Assembly (NCBI GenBank): GCA_964370855.1
Contig: CAYJMF010000201.1
Coordinates: 1-5,375, forward strand
Direction of reading: 5' to 3'
Origin: JAKLKS01 sp964370855
GTDB lineage: Bacteria > Planctomycetota > JAJSAM01 > JAKLKS01
DNA length: 5,375 nt
Below, in pieces: positions 1 through 5,375 of this stretch (within the stretch, counting starts at the first letter, position 1; each line of letters opens with the position of its first letter). The notes beneath the pieces were generated by a model, which saw only the letters and a list, made by a program, of their open reading frames with translations, made no database searches and was not told the origin of the DNA. A program made the translations under genes and the position numbers.

Positions 1-132
1 CCCCCCCCCCCCCTTTCACTCCAACCGCCCCCTTTCCGGCCGGACCGGGGCCCCCCCCGCCCGCCCCGCCCCCCCCCTAAAGGGGCGCAACGGCCTCGCC
101 TCTGCGCCTCGGTCCCCTCGGAAGCCCCCCCC
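1..132. other. C-rich low-complexity flank, no gene
   Basis: This stretch lies downstream of the minus-strand stop at 133-135. It opens with a run of 13 C and has more C tracts at about 51-57, 68-77 and 125-133. It also holds an 8-base palindrome CCGGCCGG (36-43) and a short CCCCT-AA-AGGGG inverted repeat (74-85). The inverted repeat is too small, and lacks a following T run on the minus strand, to be called a terminator. I see no coding signal. The homopolymers may be real or may be poly-G read artefacts carried into the assembly. Confidence 0.6.
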
Positions 133-1899
133 CTACCACGCGATCTCCACCTCCGCCTCCCCCCCGGGTTCCAGCACCATGTCCGGTCCCGCGCGGTAGG
201 ACTTGAGGATCCTCCTTCCCTCGCGGTCCCGTTCATCGGCCCGCGGCGGCAGGAGGACCGCGGTCCCCCAGGTGCCGCCCGCGACCCCTTCGAGGCGGAA
301 CCGGCCGTCGGTCCCGGTGACCGCGTGGAGTTCCGTCTCGTCCCTGCCCGTCGCCCCCCGGAGCACGAGCTTCACCTCCACGGTCGCCACGGGGCCCGCG
401 GCGGCGGATCGGACGATGCCCCGCAGGGTGCCCGAGGCCGGGTCGAGGACGACGTCCCCGAGGTCCGCGGTCTCCCCGGGTCCCGCGGCCCAGCGCAGTT
501 CGCGCCCTTCGAAGGCGCGGTGGAGGAGGCGGACCGCGCCCCCTCCCGGGGGCAGTCCATGGACGTGGAATCGGGAGGGCTCCCCGTCGAGGCCCCGCTC
601 CGGGTGGCCGGTCTCTCCCGCGAGCGCGAGGACCCCGTCCACGGGTCTGCCGAGGGGGTCCACCACGCGGAAGCGCAGGGCGGCCGCCGGGGAGAGGCGC
701 ACCGTGCCGAGGTCCGTGGTCTCTCCCTGGGAGATGGTGAACTCCTCCGCCGCCGTGCCGAGGGGGGAGCGGAAGGTGTACGCGTACCGGCCGGGACGGA
801 GGTTGCCGGACCGGAAGGTCCCGTCGGCCCCGGCCGCCCACTCCGTGCGGGAGGAATCCCCCCCGTCCAGCCGCCGCCCCTCGGTCCCGACGTCGAGGAG
901 GGTGCGGCCATCGGGGTCCGCGCACCGGAACCGGAACCACCCCGGGGCGTCGGCCCTCCCCGTCACCACGAACTCCAGGCCGGAGCGGGGCGGGACGACC
1001 CCCTCGACGGGGGGCGGGTCCTCGTACTGGAGGAGGACGTCCCAGACCGTCACCCTGTAGGCCTCCGCGGCCAGGCCGGGGAGGGTGAAGGTGCCGTCCT
1101 CCCTCGTCCTCGCCACGGCGGTGGTCCCGTCGGCCCTCCGCGCGCGGACCCGGATCCCCTCCACGGGGTTCCCCCCCGCGTCCACCACCCGGCCGGAGAT
1201 GGCCGGCCCCTCGTCCACGACGAGGTCGAGGCCGCTCCCCCCTCCCGCTTCGCGGAGGTCGAACTCGACGGGGCCGGAGGCGGCCTCCTTCCACGCCGCC
1301 TCCGCGGTGCCCGGGACCGCGGGGAGCCCCTCGAAGAGGAAGTTCCCCTCCTCGTCGGCGCGGACCTCCATGCCTCCGAGGGGTTTCGCCACCCCGGGGA
1401 AACGGAGGAGGATCCGCACGCGGGCCCCGGGGCGGGGTTCGGCGGCGGAGGACCGCACCCGTCCCGCCAGGCGCGCGGGCGGCAGGAGGACGATGCGGAC
1501 TTCCTCCCCGCCCGCCCGGGCGCCCCCCGCCATGGAGGGAGCGAAGCCCGGCGCCCGGGCCCCGACGAGGAGTCCGTCCCCGGCGGCGAAGCCGGGGAGG
1601 GCGAACCGTCCGTCGGGACCGCTCACCGTGCGAAGGGGGCGGGGGTTCCCGTCCACCGAGGCGGCGACCTCGGCCCCGGGGATCGGGGCGCCGGCCCCGT
1701 CCACCACCACGCCGCGGAGGAGGGGGCCCTCCTCCGGCGTGCCCGTCGGGGTCGGGGAGGGGGCGGGCGCGCCGGAGAACGGCGGGAGGACCGCCGCCGG
1801 GGATTCTCCCGCCTCCCCGCTCCCCCCGCCCGGGGCCCCGGTTGCCGCGCGGCCCCCCCCCCCCCCACCCCCCCCCGCCCCCCCGCCCGCCCCCCCCCC
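133..1899 (-). CDS. carboxypeptidase regulatory-like repeat protein, 5' end missing
   Basis: The frame ends in TAG at 133-135 and encodes about 590 credible residues. After a glycine-rich stretch and a Ser/Pro/Thr linker (PAPSPTPTGTP) come about six beta-sandwich repeats of the carboxypeptidase-regulatory-like type. Their starts are near 1722 (LLRGVVVDGAGAPIPGAEV), 1476 (LAGRVRSSAAEPRPGARV), 1206 (ISGRVVDAGGNPVEGIRV), 939 (degenerate), 681 (LRFRVVDPLGRPVDGV) and 432 (LRGIVRSAAAGPV). Repeats carry the usual DGxFxLxGL turn, for example GPDGRFALPG and REDGTFTLPGL. Such repeats are non-catalytic modules of secreted or membrane-tethered proteins; binding partner unknown. No signal peptide, membrane helix, RBS or plausible start is present. 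The frame stays open upstream to an ATG at 2130, but that part is out-of-frame reading of the neighbour's 3' end and is Arg/Ser/Pro-rich, so I exclude it. The true N-terminus was probably lost at the C-tract junction. Confidence 0.75.
   Translation of the reverse strand, partial: GGGAGGGAGGGGGGGGRAATGAPGGGSGEAGESPAAVLPPFSGAPAPSPTPTGTPEEGPLLRGVVVDGAGAPIPGAEVAASVDGNPRPLRTVSGPDGRFALPGFAAGDGLLVGARAPGFAPSMAGGARAGGEEVRIVLLPPARLAGRVRSSAAEPRPGARVRILLRFPGVAKPLGGMEVRADEEGNFLFEGLPAVPGTAEAAWKEAASGPVEFDLREAGGGSGLDLVVDEGPAISGRVVDAGGNPVEGIRVRARRADGTTAVARTREDGTFTLPGLAAEAYRVTVWDVLLQYEDPPPVEGVVPPRSGLEFVVTGRADAPGWFRFRCADPDGRTLLDVGTEGRRLDGGDSSRTEWAAGADGTFRSGNLRPGRYAYTFRSPLGTAAEEFTISQGETTDLGTVRLSPAAALRFRVVDPLGRPVDGVLALAGETGHPERGLDGEPSRFHVHGLPPGGGAVRLLHRAFEGRELRWAAGPGETADLGDVVLDPASGTLRGIVRSAAAGPVATVEVKLVLRGATGRDETELHAVTGTDGRFRLEGVAGGTWGTAVLLPPRADERDREGRRILKSYRAGPDMVLEPGGEAEVEIAW
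1853..1899. repeat. 47-base nearly pure C tract (G on minus strand)
   Basis: All 47 bases are C except an A at 1867 and G at 1877, 1885 and 1889. On the minus strand it reads as Gly with two Ala in the frame of the 133-1899 gene. It separates two segments of different composition, and only 17 ordinary bases lie between it and the stop codon at 1919. It could be a natural Gly-rich linker, a poly-G read artefact, or a low-complexity bridge between two unrelated contigs. Confidence 0.85.
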
Positions 1900-1918
1900 T
1901 TCTCTGCTCGTGATGCAG

Positions 1919-4707
1919 CTATTCGGTCTTGCTGGAGAGGCGGTCCTCATCGCAGTGGCCGGGGCCGATCTTGCCTTCGTTGTAGGAGGCAAGGATCCCG
2001 GCCGTCGTGATGAAGTCCTTGCGGACAGGCTTGTTGCCCTTGAGCGCGCCGATCTCCGCCGGCAAGTACTGCTCGAACAGGGCTTCCGCATGGGCGATGG
2101 CATCGGTGACGGAGGTCGGGGCCGATGCATCGTTGAGGATGTTCAGGACGGCTGCCTGGTACTGGTGGGCAAGCTGGTAGTAGGCGTTGCCCGCCGGGGC
2201 GATCCAGAAGACGTCGTACCAGGTGGCGGACGTGTTGGGCGAGAAGAAGAGCTCGGACGCACCCAGGTAGGTGCCATCACCGGCCCAGGTGACCGGTGTA
2301 CCGGTGCCCTGGAGGGCGTCGAGGAGCGCCCAGGCATCGTCGGACGGGGCGGGCCCGAACAGACTGTGGGTCTTCCAATAGCCCTGCGTCAGCGTGCAGC
2401 CACCGCACGGGATGTTGATGTCCACGGTCCAGCTGGAGCTGCCCGTGGCGGCGGTGTCGTTCGTCACGAACGAGGCCGTGTTCCTGTACTCATAGGTGCC
2501 GCAGGCCTCGTAGGGGCCGACGAACATGCTGTAGGTGAAGGTCCTGGGCGAGTCGCCGGCGCACACCGTCCCGAGCGCACCGTACGGGCTGTCGGTGACG
2601 GTGATGCACTCGTCGGTTTCCTGGTCAACCGCCCAGCCGAAGCCGTCGGTCGCCGTGAAATCGATCGAGTTGAACGTTACGGTCGCGGTGTTGGTCGTCG
2701 CGGCCGGCTGGGTGGGGCCGAAGTCGACGACGTAGTCGCAGGTGCCCGTGGCCCCGTGCGCGACCGTGAGGGTCGTGTCGTCGGCTCCGGAGCCGCAGTC
2801 GATGACGGCGGCGGTGGTGCCGATCTGGTCAGCGACGTCGACGTCCATCGACGCGGATGGATGCGGGTTGTGAACCGAGATCGTGCCGGTGACCTCGTAG
2901 CCGCTGTCGGTCTTGGTCGCGGTGACCGTGACCGAGTAGTTGACGAGGAACGACTGGCCGACCGCAAGCTCGAGTGCCGTCTGGTCACCCGTCTTGCCGA
3001 TGCTCCAGTCCCAATCGCGATCGAACGTGCCATCGGCCGTCTTGCTCACCACGGGGGCGTAGCAGTTGACGGTGACGGTGACCGAGTCGTTGGCACCGGT
3101 CTCGGTGATCTCGGCCCGGTTGATCTTGTCGTAGGTGTAGAACCCGTTCGTGTAGTCGTCCGGGTCCGTGGAGCAGGTGAAGGTCTGGTCGTTGTCGAAG
3201 GTGGTGTCACCCGACGCCGACCCGAGGGCCTCGGGCGTGCCGCCGTCGAAGGTGTCGGTCACGTTGACCGTCGGGTAGCCGACGATCGTCGGGCTGTCGA
3301 ACGCCCAGGTGTCACTGCCCGTGAAGCTGCCGCCGCCGATCGCGGCGGTCGCGGTGTTCGAGCCGGACTGCTCGTTCGCAGCGCCCGTCGGGACGCCCGA
3401 GTACGTGCAGGTGACCGACCCGTTCACCCCGCCGCTCTTGGCCGGGATGACGAGGGCCGCCGGATCCGCCGCGGCAGGACAGATGATCGTCACGGCGCCG
3501 CCCGTCGAGAGCGCGTCGGTCAGGTTGACCGTCATCGACGCGTTCGGGTTGGGGTTCGCGACCGTGATGCTGCCGCTGACGAGGAAGTCCGAGTACCCGA
3601 TCGTCTGGTCGACGTCGATGTCGTAATCGGTGTCGGCGCTGCCGCCCGCGAACAGGTTGTGGGTCAGCGGCAAGCCGGACTTGTCGAGATCCCACGTGTA
3701 GTTCTTGTTGAACGTGCCATCGGCCGTCTTGCTCACCACGGGGGCGTAGCAGTTGACGGTGACGNNNNNNNNNNNNNNNNNNNNNNNNNNNNNNNNNNNN
3801 NNNNNNNNNNNNNNNNNNNNNNNNNNNNNNNNNNNNNNNNNNNNNNNNNNNNNNNNNNNNNNNNGCCCGCGAACAGGTTGTGGGTCAGCGGCAAGCCGGA
3901 CTTGTCGAGATCCCACGTGAACGTGCGATCGAACGTGCCCGTGGCCGTCTTGGTGAGCGTGATGAACGGCAGGACCTCGGTGGACCATTCCTCGAACCCG
4001 TCGTTGTTCGGGAAGTTCGTGCCGAACTTGTTGTAGAGGTAGACCCACGTTTCGCAGCCTGGCTGACCGTATCCGCAGTCGAGCCCGCTGCCGACGAACT
4101 TGGACTCCGGCACGAGCATGCTGAGGTCGCTCACGCCGCTGCCCGGCGCGTTCCGGTAGTCCATCTTGATCCACTTGTCGCCGAGCGTGAAGATCTGCGT
4201 CGCGTCGCCGCTGAAGGTGCCCGCGGTCGGGTCGAACCCGTGCAGGGTCGGCGAGTTGGCGACGAACAGCTGGAGGCCGTCCAGGGACAGGAAGGGGTTG
4301 TTCGTCGTCTGGTTGATGTCGAGGTTGAACTTCCTATACGCGACCCCGCCCGTGGTGGTGACCGGGACGGTGCTCAGGAGCAGGGACTCCGTCCACGGTG
4401 CGTCCTCGTCGTACTGGAGGGGCCGGTAGTCCGTGTTGTAGCCCTGCTCGATGTCCGGGTCGTTCCCGCCGCGCTGGACGCGCAGGAACGGGTCGAGGAC
4501 GCCCGTCCCGGCGGACCCGGCGATCGGTCCCTGCTGGAAGAGGACGTCGTCGATCGTGGCGGTTGATCCCACCGCCGTGAGGTCGACCATCGTCGAGCCC
4601 GCAACAAGCGGCACGAGGCTCAGCGATAGCGCTACGATTCCCAGGAGCGACCCTGTCATTCTGAGCCTGCGTGAGCGGGCTCGTCGCAGTGTGGTCGCTT
4701 CACCCAT
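1919..4707 (-). CDS. secreted beta-sandwich repeat protein with C-terminal GYWKTH domain, interrupted by N gap
   Basis: ATG is at 4707-4705, preceded by AGGAGGGAG with good spacing; TAG is at 1921-1919. Upstream in-frame codons are Arg/Pro-rich and unlike a secreted N-terminus. Residues 1-38 form a signal peptide: Arg-rich n-region, hydrophobic LLGIVALSLSLVPLVAG, cleavage near AGS. Residues about 50-241 are an unnamed domain I recall from other secreted, often PEP-CTERM, proteins (GTGVLDPFLRVQ, EQGYNTDYRPLQYDE, LLLSTVPV, FNLDINQ, WVYLYNKFG, NNDGFEEW). Then come DUF11-like Ig repeats starting TKTATGTFDRTFTWDLDKSG, with paired cysteines suggesting disulfides outside the cytoplasm. From about 2398 to the stop is a Cys-led domain with TQGYWKTH and GPGHCDE. 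No LPXTG or PEP-CTERM anchor is visible, so attachment is unknown. The two sides of the N run are in different frames because its length is a placeholder; one repeat unit in the gap gives 1084 residues. Role, such as adhesion or surface layer, is inference only. Confidence 0.85.
2399..3077 (-). repeat. Ig-like repeat unit C of the secreted protein
   Basis: This unit begins VTVNCYAPVVSKTADGTF like its neighbour but then diverges to FDRDWDWSIGKTGDQ. It has two sub-domains. The first contains SFLVNYSVTVTATKTDSGYEV and ISVHNPHPSASMDV, the second runs from DECITVTDSPYGALGTVCAGD to FVTNDTAATGSSSWTVDINIPC. Cysteines fall in pairs (IDCGSG with GTCDYV; DECITV with TVCAGD). It leads directly into the GYWKTH domain. 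Confidence 0.7.
3078..3764 (-). repeat. Ig-like repeat unit B of the secreted protein (687 bases, 229 residues)
   Basis: The distance between the two copies of the VTVNCYAPVVSKTADGTF coding block is 687 bases, exactly 229 codons. The unit contains FNKNYTWDLDKSGLPLTHNLFAG, then ITVANPNPNASMTVNLTDAL, a cysteine pair (VTIICPA with VTCTYSG), a second sub-domain (VNVTDTFDGGTPEALGS) and another pair (FTCSTDP with VNCYAP). The start of a preceding unit A, with the same TWDLDKSGLPLTHNLFAG, lies across the N gap. Confidence 0.8.
3710..3764. repeat. 55-base exact direct repeat at left gap edge (partner 3023-3077)
   Basis: These 55 bases are identical to 3023-3077. The preceding bases differ (T at 3709, C at 3022), so the match starts exactly there, and it ends where the Ns begin. 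It encodes VTVNCYAPVVSKTADGTF on the minus strand. The partner copy continues into GTGACCGAG, which suggests what the missing sequence begins with. Confidence 0.95.
3765..3864. other. assembly gap of exactly 100 N
   Basis: Exactly 100 Ns sit inside the repeat region of the secreted protein. The round number and the flanking exact repeats indicate a placeholder for a repeat the assembler could not cross. Coding frame differs on the two sides. The equivalent interval in the intact neighbouring unit (3078-3643) is 566 bases; substituting that length brings both sides into one frame. Confidence 0.95.
3865..3919. repeat. 55-base exact direct repeat at right gap edge (partner 3644-3698)
   Basis: These 55 bases are identical to 3644-3698 and begin at the first base after the Ns. 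The next bases differ (A at 3920, T at 3699). The block encodes WDLDKSGLPLTHNLFAG on the minus strand and marks the start of repeat unit A, whose remainder is in the gap. Confidence 0.95.
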
Positions 4708-4713
4708 ATCCGT

Positions 4714-4722
4714 CTCCCTCCT
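4714..4722 (-). promoter_or_regulatory. ribosome binding site for the secreted repeat protein
   Basis: Read on the minus strand this is AGGAGGGAG, a near-perfect Shine-Dalgarno sequence; the AGGAGGG core ends 8 bases before the ATG at 4707. It decides the start over the more upstream in-frame ATG at 4896, whose intervening codons do not look like a real protein N-terminus. Confidence 0.8.
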
Positions 4723-4754
4723 GCCGCGCGCTGGGCGGCAATCCCTGGTGCTTG

Positions 4755-4803
4755 GAGACAGACGTGGACCCCCCGCGGGTGCGAGGAGTCCACGTTCGGT
4801 CTC
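4755..4803 (-). promoter_or_regulatory. leader hairpin upstream of the secreted-protein start
   Basis: GAGAC (4755-4759) pairs with GTCTC (4799-4803), and after a small internal loop ACGTGGAC (4762-4769) pairs perfectly with GTCCACGT (4788-4795), leaving an 18-base loop. It ends 48 bases before the ATG. No T run follows on the minus strand, so a simple intrinsic terminator is unlikely. A leader stabiliser, an operator or an attenuator-like element are all possible; I cannot choose. Confidence 0.4.
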
Positions 4804-4917
4804 GGGGACCGCGAGGCGGTGTCGGGACAGGAGAGTGGGCGCGCTGAAACCGTCCAACGACAAGCCGAGTCGATGAGGGTCTATGCGCACCCGCAATGGG
4901 GCTCTCTCCTATCCCCC

Positions 4918-4964
4918 GGTGATCTGATTCCTTGAGCCTCCCCGGGCTCCCTGAATCGGCCACC
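4918..4964 (-). promoter_or_regulatory. imperfect leader hairpin with purine internal loop
   Basis: Helices GGTG/CACC (4918-4921 with 4961-4964), GATTC/GAATC (4926-4930 with 4953-4957) and GAGCC/GGCTC (4934-4938 with 4945-4949) stack around a 6-base loop. On the minus-strand RNA the inner 3x3 internal loop is AGG opposite AAG, so all three mismatches would be purine-purine A-G or G-A. This resembles no riboswitch consensus I know, and GC-rich DNA forms such helices by chance fairly often. Confidence 0.3.
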
Positions 4965-5007
4965 TGCCCGGCGCCGGACCCCCGTCGACGCGCCGAGACG
5001 TCTGCAC

Positions 5008-5036
5008 AGTCTGCGGGCCCGAAGGTCCTAGGTCAA
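5008..5036 (-). promoter_or_regulatory. candidate promoter for the secreted repeat protein
   Basis: On the minus strand TTGACC (5036-5031) matches 5 of 6 bases of a -35 box and is followed, after exactly 17 bases, by CAGACT (5013-5008), a weak -10 with only 3 of 6 bases. Transcription from here would give a leader of roughly 295 bases. It overlaps the DevR-like motifs. Confidence 0.2.
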
Positions 5037-5043
5037 TAGTCCC
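5015..5043 (-). promoter_or_regulatory. tandem DevR/DosR-like boxes
   Basis: On the minus strand GGGACTATTGACCT (5043-5030) matches 11 of 14 positions of the mycobacterial DevR/DosR core GGGACTWWAGTCCC, and it is followed directly by AGGACCTTCGGGCCC (5029-5015), a looser version of the same pattern. Two adjacent boxes are typical of DevR-type control. No regulator is visible in the window, so the assignment is by resemblance only. Confidence 0.3.
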
Positions 5044-5162
5044 GGTGGCCCTGTTCCAGCCGGTGGCATGCGTGGCAACAGGGGGCCTGTCGGATCGTTG
5101 ACAATGCGAGACCACGTGACTGCGCCTGCGCTCCGCATCAGTGCTCGCGCCGGGCGTCTCCC

Positions 5163-5375
5163 TCAGGGCGTGTAGTGCACCTGCACGCCGACGTAGTCCA
5201 GCCTGAAGTCACGGCTCGTGCTGCTGGAGACGTCGGTGATCCTGACCCGGAACGTTGACGGCCCCAGCTCGGACAGCGTCCAGGGCGAGTGGCCCCAGGC
5301 ATCGGCGGCGCCACCAAGGGTGTAGGTCTCGATGGTCGTGCTCGTGATGTTGGCCGTCTTCGCCGTGTTCCAGGT
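5163..5375 (-). CDS. C-terminal 70 residues of a secreted-type protein, continues beyond window
   Basis: The frame is open from the window edge to TGA at 5165-5163 and encodes 70 residues ending FRLDYVGVQVHYTP. The sequence is rich in Thr, Ser and aromatic residues and has the alternating pattern of a beta-sandwich: TWNTAKTANITSTTIETYTL, GGAADAWGHSPWTLSEL and FRVRITDVSSSTSRDF. I recall similar C-termini in large secreted proteins of environmental Chloroflexota and Actinomycetota, but I cannot name a family. No start, signal peptide or anchor is visible because the gene is cut by the window. It reads in the same direction as the repeat protein downstream, 455 bases away, with no clear terminator between them. 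Confidence 0.7.
   Translation of the reverse strand, partial: TWNTAKTANITSTTIETYTLGGAADAWGHSPWTLSELGPSTFRVRITDVSSSTSRDFRLDYVGVQVHYTP

Larger units (their letters stand above)
4708..5162. other. 455-base intergenic region
   Basis: No convincing gene lies here. Open frames in it are Arg/Pro/Ser-rich readings of GC-rich DNA without ribosome binding sites. It holds, from the upstream gene towards the secreted-protein start, a DevR-like motif pair, a candidate promoter, two imperfect hairpins and the ribosome binding site, all on the minus strand. Confidence 0.6.

Noticed and set aside
325..2010. Long plus-strand open frames across the left gene, and one reaching past 4000
   Set aside because: They are antisense readings of very GC-rich genes with few stop codons. 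Their translations are compositionally biased and show no recognisable domains, while the minus-strand frames carry clear repeats and motifs.
1903..2130. Extending the carboxypeptidase-regulatory-like gene to the in-frame ATG at 2130
   Set aside because: This part overlaps the coding end of the repeat protein in another frame, is Arg/Ser/Pro-rich with no signal peptide, and has no ribosome binding site. The neighbour's frame shows clear domain sequence over the same bases.
3023..3919. CRISPR or mobile-element explanation for the repeated 55-base blocks
   Set aside because: The repeats are in-frame coding blocks of tandem protein domains spaced 687 bases apart, with no spacers, inverted ends or transposase.
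3733..4896. Treating the halves of the secreted protein as two genes, or as a frameshifted pseudogene
   Set aside because: The frame change occurs only across an N run of placeholder length, and one repeat unit in the gap restores the frame.
5049..5083. Stem-loop CCCTGTT/AACAGGG downstream of the partial gene as its terminator
   Set aside because: The stem has a bulge and a long loop, and no T run follows on the minus strand. It may be chance in GC-rich DNA.
5077..5104. TTGTCA (minus strand, 5104-5099) as a -35 promoter box
   Set aside because: No acceptable -10 sequence lies at 16-18 bases downstream.

Overview
The window looks like a piece of a metagenomic scaffold. It joins two bacterial segments of different character and carries one sequencing gap. 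All real genes read on the minus strand. The right two thirds (about 1903-5375) encode large secreted proteins built from beta-sandwich repeats, a style I associate with Chloroflexota/Actinomycetota-type environmental bacteria. The left third (1-1902) is visibly more GC-rich, is loaded with C/G homopolymers, and encodes a protein made of carboxypeptidase-regulatory-like repeats, a style common in Planctomycetota and Myxococcota. These taxon guesses rest on protein style only.

Layout, left to right. 1-132 is C-rich, low-complexity sequence downstream of the first gene. 133-1899 is a 5'-incomplete gene for a multi-repeat carboxypeptidase-regulatory-like protein; its upstream end runs into a 47-base, almost pure C tract (1853-1899). 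Seventeen bases beyond that tract lies the stop codon of the next gene. This gene (1919-4707) is a secreted protein with a signal peptide, an N-terminal beta-sandwich domain, at least two tandem repeat units of about 229 residues and a C-terminal GYWKTH domain. A run of exactly 100 N (3765-3864) interrupts it and breaks its reading frame on paper. 4708-5162 is a 455-base intergenic region holding a good ribosome binding site, two imperfect hairpins in the presumed leader, and a motif pair resembling DevR/DosR boxes. 5163-5375 is the 3' end of another minus-strand secreted-type protein that continues past the window.

The two genes on the right may both be cell-surface or secreted products in the same orientation, but 455 bases separate them, so I do not call an operon. 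Nothing links the left gene to them functionally; the C tract between them is best read as a possible misassembly point.

The firmest observations are structural. Both edges of the N gap carry exact 55-base repeats, and filling the gap with one repeat unit (566 bases) restores the reading frame, predicting a 1084-residue protein. I found no defence, CRISPR, mobile or biosynthetic system. The most biologically open item is the long leader upstream of the repeat protein.
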